A stretch of DNA of 41,701 nt from Ruminococcus flavefaciens (lineage in GTDB: Bacteria; Bacillota; Clostridia; Oscillospirales; Ruminococcaceae): NCBI GenBank assembly GCA_002371825.1, contig DFHF01000034.1, positions 1 through 41,701 of the forward strand, written 5' to 3'. Position numbers and translations under genes: made by a program. Of this stretch, positions 23,159 through 31,158 are shown in pieces. Below the pieces are notes generated by a model, which saw only the letters and a program-made list of their open reading frames with translations, ran no database searches and was not told the DNA's origin. The first letter of the stretch is position 1. Every line of letters starts with the position of its first letter.

Positions 23159-24029
23159 TTTCTTCCGCCTTTCTGAGAATACCAATACTTAACTGCTGAA
23201 GAGTTGGTTTCTCTGTTGCTGCATAGCTCAGACTTTCTGCATTCTCTGCCAGAGCTATCCCCTCAAAGGCTGTGCTGTTTGTGTTGCAGGTAAGCATATA
23301 GGGGGCAGCCTTCTTACAGTCAGCTGCATCTCCGTGGACAATTATGTACTTCGCCTTCAGATCCTCGATAAAGCCCTTCTCAACGACCTGTCCTTCTGCC
23401 ATGAAAACTGCGTAATCGGTAACAAATTCCATATCAGCTATATTGTGAGTAGAGAATATTACTGACCTCTCTCCGTCTCTTGCACTAAGATATTCACGGA
23501 ACATCTCACAGAGAATGTCACGGGCAAGAGGGTCAAGAGATGAGGCAGGTTCGTCAAGAACAAGCAGGTCGGTATCTCTTGCAAGAACTGAGGCTATATA
23601 TGTTCTCATTTTGTTTCCGTCTGACATCTTAACCAGCTTTTTCTGCTTTTTATCAGAAGGCGAACCAAGCTTAAGACGGCCGCAAAGGTCTGTGAATCGC
23701 TGTCTGTCGAAATTATCGAAGGCTGTTTCCATAACACCTGCTATCTTTTTAAGATTCCAGTCCAGCGGGAAATAGTTTGCAGATGAGCAGTAGCCTATAC
23801 GGTTCCTGAGGTCGCTTCTGTCATTGTCAGTAAAGCTGCCGAAGAATTTCATTTCACCGCTGCTTTTCGCTGTTACTCCGCAGATAATATCGATAAGTGT
23901 AGTTTTGCCTGCTCCGTTTGCTCCGATAAGAGCTGTTGAAAATCCGCAGGGTATCTCAATATCCAGACTTCCCAGTCTGAAATCCTTATATTCTTTTGTA
24001 AGTCCTTTTATTTCAAGTACATTTTCCAT
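23145..24029 (-). CDS. ABC transporter ATP-binding protein
   Basis: 294 residues from the ATG at 24029 (MENVLEIKGLTKEYKDF). The nucleotide-binding domain has Walker A GANGAGKTT (about 38-46), a Q-loop region SANYFPLDWNLK, a degenerate signature KMSDGNKMRT (LSGGQ replaced by MSDGN), Walker B LLVLDEPASSLDP, and an H-loop STHNIADMEF. A tail of about 70 residues after the fold ends in KPTLQQLSIGILRKAEENEK. The start is chosen because AAGGTGA lies 7 bases before this ATG; the upstream ATG at 24056 overlaps the GntR stop but has a weaker site. The unusual signature is common in YtrB-like ATPases. Function: drives the two following membrane proteins. Confidence 0.9.
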   Translation of the reverse strand: MENVLEIKGLTKEYKDFRLGSLDIEIPCGFSTALIGANGAGKTTLIDIICGVTAKSSGEMKFFGSFTDNDRSDLRNRIGYCSSANYFPLDWNLKKIAGVMETAFDNFDRQRFTDLCGRLKLGSPSDKKQKKLVKMSDGNKMRTYIASVLARDTDLLVLDEPASSLDPLARDILCEMFREYLSARDGERSVIFSTHNIADMEFVTDYAVFMAEGQVVEKGFIEDLKAKYIIVHGDAADCKKAAPYMLTCNTNSTAFEGIALAENAESLSYAATEKPTLQQLSIGILRKAEENEKA

Positions 24030-24048
24030 TTTGACTTCACCTTTCTTT

Positions 24049-24420
24049 TCAGCCATCTATATCCCAGAGAGCTTTAAGTGTTTCACATACATCCTTATAG
24101 TCAAGACCTGCTATCTTTGCCGAGTATATTGCATCCGTAAGATGCTGTTCAAGCTGCCTCATATGCTGCTCTGTCAGCATCTTTTCATCCTGAGAATTTA
24201 CGAAATAACCCTTTCCCTTTGAGGCGACCACAAGTCCCTCTGCGGAAAGCTCTTCATAGGCCTTCATGGTTGTAATTACGCTTATCTTAAGATCCTGTGC
24301 AAGTGCTCTTATTGACGGAAGAGGATCTCCTCCTTTAAGCTTGCCGGTCAGTATCTGCTCTCTGAGCTGTGATGCGATCTGCTTATAAATAGGTTCGTTT
24401 GAGTTCTGATATATTTTCAT
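24049..24420 (-). CDS. GntR-family (YtrA-type) transcriptional regulator
   Basis: 123 residues, the short YtrA-class size. The winged helix is at about 10-75: EPIYKQIASQLREQILTGKL, PLPSIRALAQDLKISVITTM (recognition helix) and AYEELSAEGLVVASKGKGYF with the wing. A short C-terminal helical part (80-123) serves dimerisation, with no effector domain. It leads the operon with its ABC genes, and its promoter lies between the arms of a perfect 15-bp inverted repeat, so negative autoregulation is very likely. GGAGG precedes the ATG at 24420. Confidence 0.93.
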   Translation of the reverse strand: MKIYQNSNEPIYKQIASQLREQILTGKLKGGDPLPSIRALAQDLKISVITTMKAYEELSAEGLVVASKGKGYFVNSQDEKMLTEQHMRQLEQHLTDAIYSAKIAGLDYKDVCETLKALWDIDG

Positions 24421-24438
24421 AGCTTACCTCCTGTCTCT

Positions 24439-24483
24439 AACTGTTTATGTGTTCTATATACAGTATATAACACATAAACAGTT
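24439..24483. promoter_or_regulatory. 15-bp perfect inverted repeat, likely GntR operator
   Basis: AACTGTTTATGTGTT (24439-24453) and AACACATAAACAGTT (24469-24483) are exact reverse complements separated by 15 bp, 30 bp centre to centre. The promoter -10 lies between the arms and the upstream arm fills the spacer. This is the expected place for autorepression by the adjacent YtrA-type regulator. Confidence 0.8.
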
Positions 24484-24490
24484 TTGTCAA
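24462..24490 (-). promoter_or_regulatory. SigA-type promoter of the GntR-ABC operon
   Basis: The minus strand has TTGACA (24485-24490), 17 bases, TATACT (24462-24467). It is overlapped by the inverted repeat at 24439-24483. Confidence 0.85.
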
Positions 24491-24515
24491 TAGTCATTTG
24501 TAACCAATAATGATA

Positions 24516-24557
24516 AAAAAAGCACCGTACATTGTACAAAACATACAATGCACGGTG
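24516..24557 (-). terminator. Terminator after the acylphosphatase gene
   Basis: The 14-bp stem (24523-24536 with 24544-24557, one mismatch of G-U type) is followed on the minus strand by a run of seven T. Sequence on the plus side (GTTTTC) would also allow weak reverse action. Confidence 0.88.
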
Positions 24558-24572
24558 TTTTCATTACAAAAA

Positions 24573-24836
24573 TCACTTTATCCGGAACTCTCTTTCTCCG
24601 GCAGCAGGAATATCTTCTTTTGTTATTTCCTCTATATATGCCCATTTAGGATTCTTTATCAGGCTTTCAAGAGTTTGTAGATCGTTTTCCCTGCCTTCTG
24701 CCTCCATTTCTACTGAACCGTCAGGCAGATTTTTTATCCAGCCGCTTATGTTAAGACTGAGCGCTGTGTTCCTGACATTGTTCCGGAAGCCAAGTCCCTG
24801 CAATTCGCCTTTGAAAAGATAATGCCTGCGTATCAT
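24573..24836 (-). CDS. acyP: Acylphosphatase
   Basis: It hydrolyses carboxyl-phosphate bonds such as those in acetyl phosphate, in the cytoplasm. The 87 residues fit the family. The phosphate loop reads KGELQGLGFR with the catalytic Arg18, and the catalytic Asn36 is in SGWIKNLPDGSVEMEAEG. The loop has Leu for the more common Val (QGLGF for QGVGF). The ATG at 24836 follows GGGGGTG by 5 bases. It is monocistronic with its own promoter and terminator. Identity is firm. Confidence 0.93.
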   Translation of the reverse strand: MIRRHYLFKGELQGLGFRNNVRNTALSLNISGWIKNLPDGSVEMEAEGRENDLQTLESLIKNPKWAYIEEITKEDIPAAGEREFRIK

Positions 24837-24859
24837 TTTAACACCCCCACGGTTTTCAG

Positions 24860-24883
24860 CAGCCTCCTATAATGTGCTGCTTT
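24860..24883 (-). promoter_or_regulatory. 5'-terminal hairpin in the acylphosphatase leader
   Basis: AGCAGC and GCTGCT pair around a 12-base loop that contains GGAGG, a sequence like a ribosome site but not placed before any start codon. The predicted transcript start (about 24882) is at the stem base. Confidence 0.4.
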
Positions 24884-24888
24884 TCTTT

Positions 24889-24917
24889 ATTATAGCACTA
24901 TTTCTCCCCTATTTCAA
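24889..24917 (-). promoter_or_regulatory. SigA-type promoter of the acylphosphatase gene
   Basis: The minus strand has TTGAAA (24912-24917), 17 bases, TATAAT (24889-24894). Confidence 0.85.
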
Positions 24918-24952
24918 TAACATTCTGATGACTTAGTCAATAAACTTAATCT

Positions 24953-25012
24953 AAAAAAGCAGCCACAATCAAGAAATGTTCCTTCGCCGGAACATAACCT
25001 GACTGCGGCTGA
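24953..25012 (-). terminator. Long terminator after the second sigma/anti-sigma operon
   Basis: The outer stem CAGCCGCA with TGTGGCTG and the inner stem ATGTTCC with GGAACAT form one hairpin, followed on the minus strand by TTTTTT. It lies about 57 bases past the stop at 25069. Confidence 0.85.
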
Positions 25013-25068
25013 TATTTCTTATTCACGATCATTTAAGGTGTATTTATCACTTGGTTATTATATGGAAC

Positions 25069-26448
25069 TTACTTCTCTTTTTCATCCGGGGTAACGTATT
25101 CTACTATTTTACCATCCTTCTGAGTTAAAATGGGCATATATACAGATGGACTTTCAAGCATCTTTTTCAGTTCGTCCATGCTGTATAGATTCAGACCATT
25201 ATCATTCCTCTGTACATAAATATCATCATATTTATAAAGCACTCCATATTCATGTCCGATACTTCTATATACTTTTCCCCCGTTTTTGTCTGTCTGATCT
25301 CCTCCATTTACAAGAAAAGCATACTTCATTCCCACTATAGGATACTCCCCGCTGAAAACTTTTTCATAATAGCAGATATTGTCTATATCCTTTTCAGGGA
25401 TATCATCAAAGTACTGGTAGCTGCTCGTCATATCATAAACATTGAGCTTATCACGGGCAGGAATGTAACCTCCTGAAAATTTAACTATCACCTGTTCTCC
25501 AGCAGAAAGTTTACCGGCAATATCCTCTGAAACAGTGATGCCTATACTCGTATATGCTATATTCATACTTCTCTCAAATGAAATGCTGCTTACTTCTCCG
25601 ACAATGATATCTTCTGCTTCTGCTGCATCCTTTTCAATATCCTGAAGATCATAGATAATTCCATATTGTGGATCGATCTCACGGATCTCCTTATCCTTGA
25701 ATTCCTCGGGAACACCCGGCTTTTCAAACAGCTTATCAGGCAGGACTTCGTTATTCTTCCATACACCATCGATAGTCAGATCCTCCGTTTTGCAGGGGAT
25801 CATATGAGAGTTAATGTATCCTTTATCATCAGGCTCAGCTTTGCTTCGGACTATTTCTGCGGTGTTCTCCGATACCCTGTATCGCACTATTCCGCTTTCT
25901 GTCTCATAGTCTACAGTCCTGTCGCCGTAGAATACAAGTCTGAATCTCTTATCTCCGCTGCTGACATAAACAACGTCTCTTCCGCCATATGATGACTCTA
26001 TATTACTGTCAAGTTTCTCCCATACAGCTGAATTGAATGCTTCCGCAAGTTCATCTGTACTTTCCTGCTCTGAGTCAAGAAGAAACGGAGCATATACTGT
26101 TGACAGATATCTCACCTTTCCGCCGGTTATATCGCCAAAAGGTGCTCCTGATATAACTACTTCATCAGATCCGGATGCTGTGACAGCAATTTCAGACTTA
26201 TCTTTCATTCCTTTCAGTAAAAGTGCTCCTCCGGTACCTGCTCCTGCAACAAGTACAATCGCTGCTGCAGCTGCAAAGATCTTATTGCGCAAAGGGCGGT
26301 GGTATATATCTACTCCTGATACCGCACCGTTTTGTCTCTGAGTATCTTTAGCTGAGGATAAGTTATTCTCCTGTATTTGCAGTGCTGCTTCTTCTATAAG
26401 CTCCGGTCTGATACCCTTTATTGCTTTATCCAACATTTCTGCTTTCAT
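25069..26448 (-). CDS. Membrane-anchored probable anti-sigma factor for the second ECF sigma
   Basis: 459 residues: a cytoplasmic helical N-terminus (1-56, MKAEMLDKAIKGIRPELIEE) that could hold a sigma factor, one transmembrane helix (57-78, IFAAAAAIVLVAGAGTGGAL), and a large extracellular part. In the latter, residues about 275-360 (EDIIVGEVSSISFERSMNIA, then GEQVIVKFSGGYIP) resemble a small beta-barrel domain. No zinc motif is seen. The start overlaps the sigma stop by 4 bases (ATGA), so the two are translated together, the strongest hint for a sigma/anti-sigma pair. The outside signal is unknown. Confidence 0.72.
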   Translation of the reverse strand: MKAEMLDKAIKGIRPELIEEAALQIQENNLSSAKDTQRQNGAVSGVDIYHRPLRNKIFAAAAAIVLVAGAGTGGALLLKGMKDKSEIAVTASGSDEVVISGAPFGDITGGKVRYLSTVYAPFLLDSEQESTDELAEAFNSAVWEKLDSNIESSYGGRDVVYVSSGDKRFRLVFYGDRTVDYETESGIVRYRVSENTAEIVRSKAEPDDKGYINSHMIPCKTEDLTIDGVWKNNEVLPDKLFEKPGVPEEFKDKEIREIDPQYGIIYDLQDIEKDAAEAEDIIVGEVSSISFERSMNIAYTSIGITVSEDIAGKLSAGEQVIVKFSGGYIPARDKLNVYDMTSSYQYFDDIPEKDIDNICYYEKVFSGEYPIVGMKYAFLVNGGDQTDKNGGKVYRSIGHEYGVLYKYDDIYVQRNDNGLNLYSMDELKKMLESPSVYMPILTQKDGKIVEYVTPDEKEK

Positions 26449-27002
26449 ATATCATAACCTTCTTTCTTAAGACGCTTTTTCAGCCTCTTTCTCATACGGC
26501 TGAGAACTGACCACACTGTACCGGGCGAGATATTCAAAGCTTCAGCTATAGTCTCCGCTGAATCATAGTACCAGTAACGTCTTACAAATATTATCCTGTT
26601 CTGCTTACTTTCAGTCATGAGGTATTCACTTATCGACTCGCTGAGTTCTGACATTATACTTGCTTCCTCAGGATCTGCTCCTCCGGATACTATTTCTGAT
26701 AATTCCTCGTATGGTACGCAGTTCTCAGCTGCTCTTTTATCAGCCTTATTATACCGGAGCTTTGAAAGTGCAAGCCTTTTAACTATCTGACAGATATATG
26801 CGGAAAAATGTGCAGGGCGATCATCGGGAATAGAATTCCAGAGCTTCATAAATGTATCATTCACACATTCCTCTGCATCTTCCTTCAGCTTAAGGATATT
26901 GTCAGCAAGCCTGTAGCATAGTCTGCCGTATTTCTGGTCAGTCTCATGAATTGCCTGTTTATCACGGTTCCAGTACATTTCAATGATCGAGTTATCATCC
27001 AT
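26445..27002 (-). CDS. RNA polymerase ECF-type sigma factor
   Basis: 185 residues from the ATG at 27002 (MDDNSIIEMYWNRDKQA). Region 2 is seen in YGRLCYRLADNILKLKEDAE and ECVNDTFMKLWNSIP (about 25-60). Region 4 has FVRRYWYYDSAETIAEALNI, then SPGTVWSVLSRMRKRLKKRL (about 135-180), the helix-turn-helix that reads the -35 element. The start is chosen because AAAGGAG lies 7 bases before this ATG, while the longer GTG frame (27029) has no good site. An ECF-like promoter lies upstream, suggesting positive autoregulation. It forms a coupled pair with the membrane protein at 25069-26448. Confidence 0.93.
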   Translation of the reverse strand: MDDNSIIEMYWNRDKQAIHETDQKYGRLCYRLADNILKLKEDAEECVNDTFMKLWNSIPDDRPAHFSAYICQIVKRLALSKLRYNKADKRAAENCVPYEELSEIVSGGADPEEASIMSELSESISEYLMTESKQNRIIFVRRYWYYDSAETIAEALNISPGTVWSVLSRMRKRLKKRLKKEGYDI

Positions 27003-27036
27003 TATATCACTCCTTTCGAGGTCCCTCACTATATAA

Positions 27037-27062
27037 GACGCATATTATCTCAAAACCTTGCA
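27037..27062 (-). promoter_or_regulatory. Possible ECF-type promoter upstream of the second sigma gene
   Basis: The minus strand reads TGCAAG (27057-27062), 16 bases, CGTC (27037-27040). That is the spacing and -10 type of ECF promoters such as TGAAAC-N16-CGTA, and no convincing SigA promoter is seen. Autoregulation is a weak but testable inference. Confidence 0.35.
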
Positions 27063-27079
27063 CTCTTTTTATTAACTGC

Positions 27080-27113
27080 CAAAAAACTGCCGTACCTTAA
27101 CGGTACAGCAGTT
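27080..27113 (-). terminator. Terminator overlapping the end of the CotH-dockerin gene
   Basis: A 12-bp stem (27085-27096 with 27102-27113, one G-U) is followed on the minus strand by TTTTTT. The 5' arm encodes the last residues of the protein and the TAA stop lies in the loop. Confidence 0.88.
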
Positions 27114-29148
27114 CGTTTTTCATAAGACACAGATCAAAACCATCAAGCCTTCCATCTTCACAAAGATCAGCTGCCTTCCAGTCTGCAAGATCAGTACCGG
27201 GCACTGAGAGCAGCCACTTCTGAAGTATCACTGCATCCGAAATGTTGAATTTTCCGTCACCATTTACGTCACCCCTGAGGCATTTATACGGCTCCCAGAG
27301 CTCACTGAGCCAGTTTTTTCGCTTTACTATGTATTGGCGAAGTATATCTACAGAATCTAAATATGTGGGGCCGCTTGAAGAACCAAATACACAGTATTTC
27401 CCTCCGCCATATGTATGCCAGCGGGCATTGCTCATTTCAGCAGACGGGAGAATACTCTCTGCCATTTGCATAAGATAGGGAGAATCTCCCTCTGTCAGGG
27501 ATGTGAGGAACGGTTCAAAGCGCTCATAATAGACAGCTGCCACTCGCCTTACAAAGTCTTCATGCCTGTAAAGCATTCCTATCCAGCTTATACCCTCTGT
27601 GGGCCTTCCGCTGCCGGATGATGAAGTCATTCCCCCGTCATCATAGCCATGTATCGGAAAATATATAGTGAACAGATTATCCGGTCTGTAGGAAAAACCT
27701 TTGTCGCCGTCAGAGTTCATACGCACTGACGGGAAGTTATTATATCCAAGATCAAAATCCCATGCAGGTCCAAAATGTATCTTACCGTCACCGGTAATAT
27801 CAGAATCCTTCCAGAGATAAAAACTGGAATATGTCGCATCGATATTCTCACTTATCTCCTGAACAAGAAATGCCGATGCCAATGAATCCATATCTATATA
27901 TTCGCTGTAGTGCTTTCCCTTTGCATTATATCCCGTATCAGAATAGATCGCATCTTCCATATCCTGTACAAAGCTGCGAATGTACTCTACCTGCGCCTTT
28001 GAAGCATATTCAGGGCCGTCTATTCCTATAGCTTGTCCCCTTGATGTGACAAATCCGCTTTCACATTTGAAGCCGTATCTGTTCCATTGCTGGAACTGCA
28101 ATAGATATCCTCCTGTTATATCGGCAGGATCATTGGGGATATCATAATATTTATAGCTGTTTTCTATATAATCATCGGTGCTGTCGGCTCCGCTGACCTT
28201 GTGAGGATAATCGTCAAGATCTTCCTCGTTAAGCTCTTCTGTTTCCTCTTCAAGATCACGGATGTTTACACGGTTCTTCTGTATCTGTACACGCTCATAC
28301 AGCTGATATGTTCCACAGTATGAACCGTCTGCATAGAGATCGACAAACACTGAATCTATCACATGATCCATTCCTGCCGCCTTGCACATCTCCTCTGTAA
28401 GCTTGTTACGCATCATCGAATGATCGAGATAATTCGCAATCAGAGTCCACTTCTTTGCCTTGCCCATGCCGTAGAGGTCAGCCTTTTTCGGAAGCTTGAA
28501 ATTATACGGCTTCTTTTGGCTGTAATCCCAGGAGGAATTTCCGTGGGCGGTAAGCTTTTCAAGCTCTCCGCTGTATTCTATTCCGCCGTCAGCGTTCAGC
28601 ATGAGGATGGTTCCTGTCTCCGTTATCCATCGATAACCATCCAGCGCATCTAAACCTCCATGTGATGTTGTAAGATAGATACAGCCCAGATCAGACTGCA
28701 TGACTTTTAGTGTTCCGCAGTCTGTATCACCTGTTGTTATCTGAAAACTGTCCCCCTCACTGAGAAGAGAAGTTGTCTCTCCTGACTTAACCGGTACTCC
28801 GTTCAGACTTAATTCCTCATCAGCTGAATATGTTATGACCAGCTTCTCCCTGTCTGCTGTGGCTGGAAGAAATATATACCGGCAGTCATCCCACTCGCTG
28901 TACCACCAGTCTGTATAATCAAGGTCTGTGTCAGTTTCCGGCGAAAGCTCCGATATTCTGAAAGAGGATACCGGAATCTCACTGTATTTCAGCTCTTCAC
29001 CTTCGGTCTCTTCCGCTTTAACAGCCGATCTTACAGCCGGGATGTCTGAGATATTTATATCCGCAAAGGCTTCTAATCTTACCTGTGAAAACATTACTAT
29101 AGCTGTAACAGCTATGCTGGCTAATCTGTATATGAGTCTATGTTTCAC
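27097..29148 (-). CDS. Secreted CotH-kinase family protein with C-terminal dockerin
   Basis: 683 residues from a GTG at 29148. Signal peptide to about residue 31 (LIYRLASIAVTAIVMFSQV). The CotH kinase domain spans about 195-540: LTAHGNSSWDYSQKKPYNFK, KKWTLIANYLDHSMMRNKL, then YADGSYCGTYQLYERVQI, a GGYLLQF element and the metal-binding HFGPAWDFDLGYNNF. CotH proteins phosphorylate proteins or glycans; which target is used outside a rumen-type cell is unknown. The end has dockerin loops DVNGDGKFNISD (canonical) and DLCEDGRLDGFD, where Cys replaces D/N at ligand position 3. The GTG at 29148 follows GAGGTGG by 5 bases and is better than a GTG at 29157. It has its own perfect promoter and terminator. 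Confidence 0.9.
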   Translation of the reverse strand: MKHRLIYRLASIAVTAIVMFSQVRLEAFADINISDIPAVRSAVKAEETEGEELKYSEIPVSSFRISELSPETDTDLDYTDWWYSEWDDCRYIFLPATADREKLVITYSADEELSLNGVPVKSGETTSLLSEGDSFQITTGDTDCGTLKVMQSDLGCIYLTTSHGGLDALDGYRWITETGTILMLNADGGIEYSGELEKLTAHGNSSWDYSQKKPYNFKLPKKADLYGMGKAKKWTLIANYLDHSMMRNKLTEEMCKAAGMDHVIDSVFVDLYADGSYCGTYQLYERVQIQKNRVNIRDLEEETEELNEEDLDDYPHKVSGADSTDDYIENSYKYYDIPNDPADITGGYLLQFQQWNRYGFKCESGFVTSRGQAIGIDGPEYASKAQVEYIRSFVQDMEDAIYSDTGYNAKGKHYSEYIDMDSLASAFLVQEISENIDATYSSFYLWKDSDITGDGKIHFGPAWDFDLGYNNFPSVRMNSDGDKGFSYRPDNLFTIYFPIHGYDDGGMTSSSGSGRPTEGISWIGMLYRHEDFVRRVAAVYYERFEPFLTSLTEGDSPYLMQMAESILPSAEMSNARWHTYGGGKYCVFGSSSGPTYLDSVDILRQYIVKRKNWLSELWEPYKCLRGDVNGDGKFNISDAVILQKWLLSVPGTDLADWKAADLCEDGRLDGFDLCLMKNELLYR

Positions 29149-29171
29149 TGTATCCACCTCATTTCTCTATT

Positions 29172-29200
29172 ATTATACTTGTTTTATACCAGACTGTCAA
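29172..29200 (-). promoter_or_regulatory. Perfect-consensus SigA promoter of the CotH-dockerin gene
   Basis: The minus strand has TTGACA (29195-29200), 17 bases, TATAAT (29172-29177). The leader is very short, about 17 nt, just long enough for the GAGGTGG site. Confidence 0.9.
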
Positions 29201-29347
29201 CCTATCTGATGTTGTCTCTTGAACATAAGACCTCCACCTGAATTTTATACTTTGGACTTTATACAATAATAGTAAAGCAAAAGAGTCTTTGTAAATATTT
29301 TGCTTTTATTATGATAATGAATTTGCACACAATATATAAAATATCTA

Positions 29348-29376
29348 TTGACATTGATGATAATACAGTGTATAAT
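29348..29376 (+). promoter_or_regulatory. Perfect-consensus SigA promoter of the peptidase-dockerin gene
   Basis: TTGACA (29348-29353), 17 bases, TATAAT (29371-29376). A leader of about 50 nt leads to AAAGGAG before the ATG at 29433. The AT-rich space between this and the CotH promoter (29201-29347) shows nothing else. Confidence 0.92.
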
Positions 29377-29432
29377 AGCATTATGTTGCAATTTATTGTA
29401 GCAAATACTATACTACAAAGGAGCAAAACTAC

Positions 29433-31118
29433 ATGAAACTATTCAAACAAATCACATCCGCCATGCTGTCGATAACTATTGTCGCCGGCGCAGCTGCCAC
29501 AAGTCTTTCAACAAAACCATGTGCTGCCGCAGCAAGTACAAAAGTAATGTACAATACTGTTCTCTCAGAATGGCAGTCAAGGGTCAATGCTGAAATGAGC
29601 AAATTTCCTAACTATTCATACTGGAACCACAAAGGCAAAAGCTCTTACACTGAGGCAACCTACACCTACACTCCCTGCGATCACATTCACGAAAAAGCTA
29701 AAAATCAAACCTATTGCAACACAACCTATGTATCCGGCTACAAAAGCGGCCAATGCTACGGATTTGCTTACCTTATCGCAAAGGATATCTGGGGCACTAC
29801 AGAGTTCTACAACAACAGCATAGACCAGAACTATGAGCCTAAAGTCGGAGATAATGTACGCCTTGAATTCACTGTTCAGACCAAACAGGGAACTGCAAAG
29901 CAGCCTCACAGCATCTTTATAACCGGTATCTCCGGAGATAAGATCACCTTTGCCGAGTGCAACGGCGAACTCGAGGATTGCAGGATACGCTGGAACCGTA
30001 CCACATATTACGACAGGATCATTGCCGAAGATGTCTGGGTACCCAATGCAAGCGGAACTATGGTCAATAAAGCTTTATTCAAGGGTGACCAGAGCTCTGT
30101 TACTACAGTTACAAAGTCTTTCCTCAGAAATCATGGTATATCCTATAATCGTCCCGTTATCGCCGGAGACCTCAACAAGAACGGTCAGTTAGACAGCGGC
30201 GATGCTATGATCTTCTCAGATACTGTTATGAAAAATGGACGTACTTCAAATTCAGATCACACACCTTTATCTTACTATGATGTCAATGGTGACGGTCATG
30301 TAGATACTTCCGACTATAACGAGATCCGCTACGGCAGAAATAATCTTCGTATCGTTATGCCTAACGAAAGACCTACCTGCCGCTGGAGATCTCTGCGCCA
30401 TTCAAGCGGCTTCCTTTACTATGACGGAAGCTATTATGTAAAGAATGACATCGGCGGTGTTTCATGGATAGGTTCTGTAGACTCCGAGATAGTCGATCTT
30501 TATGTATCTTCAAGAGTTTACTGCCAGTCCGATGGACGCTGGTATGATGTAACTGAGATCGGTCACGAAGCTTACCAGGGACATGGCTGGAGAACCTGCA
30601 CTGCTGACTATAAGATCAAGACACTGCATATCCCGGATTCTATCAAGAGGATCCATTCCTTTGCTATAGAAAACTGGACTATCACATCCTTAGCTTTCTC
30701 AGGTTCAAATCCTCAGCTCGAAACTGTTGACGAATTTGCTTTCTACAATTGCAAGTCACTCAAGACTCTCGATCTCTCACCTGCCAAGAAGCTTAAGACT
30801 ATAGGTAACTCCGCTTTTGACGGCTGCACAGCTCTTTATCACGTTGACCTTCCTTACACCGGCAGCCCGATCAACCTTGGCTCCGGCAATGGCAGCATTT
30901 TTGGCAGCACAGATCCATCTTCTGCTACTATTGACATAAAAAATCCAAATAATAGTACTACTCCTGAAAGCAATTATCAGAAAATAGTTATCTCAGGTAA
31001 GGACTATAATTACTGGCTCAATAATGATCTGTACTATTATGGTAAGCTTTTCAAGATGTACTATGGCGATACTTATCTTGGTCAAGTCGACAGATATAAT
31101 GACTATCTGCGTCCTTAA
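29433..31118 (+). CDS. Secreted cysteine-peptidase-like / dockerin / leucine-rich-repeat protein
   Basis: 561 residues. Signal peptide to about 33 (LFKQITSAMLSITIVAGAAA). A CHAP or NlpC/P60-like domain covers about 95-205, with Cys108 in SGQCYGFAYLIAKDIWG, His159 in QPHSIFITGISG and polar partners in FAECNGE, the usual Cys-His-polar order. A complete dockerin follows at about 244-309, with loops DLNKNGQLDSGD and DVNGDGHVDTSD, in the middle of the chain rather than at its end. The C-terminus (about 320-560) has BspA-type leucine-rich repeats: KTLHIPDSIKRIHSFAI, LETVDEFAFYNCKSLKTLDL, LKTIGNSAFDGCTALYHVDL. It is likely displayed on a scaffoldin and acts on peptides or cell-wall material; target inferred only. 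Own promoter and terminator. Confidence 0.85.
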   Translation: MKLFKQITSAMLSITIVAGAAATSLSTKPCAAAASTKVMYNTVLSEWQSRVNAEMSKFPNYSYWNHKGKSSYTEATYTYTPCDHIHEKAKNQTYCNTTYVSGYKSGQCYGFAYLIAKDIWGTTEFYNNSIDQNYEPKVGDNVRLEFTVQTKQGTAKQPHSIFITGISGDKITFAECNGELEDCRIRWNRTTYYDRIIAEDVWVPNASGTMVNKALFKGDQSSVTTVTKSFLRNHGISYNRPVIAGDLNKNGQLDSGDAMIFSDTVMKNGRTSNSDHTPLSYYDVNGDGHVDTSDYNEIRYGRNNLRIVMPNERPTCRWRSLRHSSGFLYYDGSYYVKNDIGGVSWIGSVDSEIVDLYVSSRVYCQSDGRWYDVTEIGHEAYQGHGWRTCTADYKIKTLHIPDSIKRIHSFAIENWTITSLAFSGSNPQLETVDEFAFYNCKSLKTLDLSPAKKLKTIGNSAFDGCTALYHVDLPYTGSPINLGSGNGSIFGSTDPSSATIDIKNPNNSTTPESNYQKIVISGKDYNYWLNNDLYYYGKLFKMYYGDTYLGQVDRYNDYLRP

Positions 31119-31158
31119 CAGTTAATGCCGACTGTAATTAATTAGTACTATAACAGAT

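Noticed and set aside
27030..27096. SigA promoter for the second sigma gene
   Set aside because: No -10/-35 pair with a 16-18 base spacer was found; the ECF-like element fits better, though weakly.
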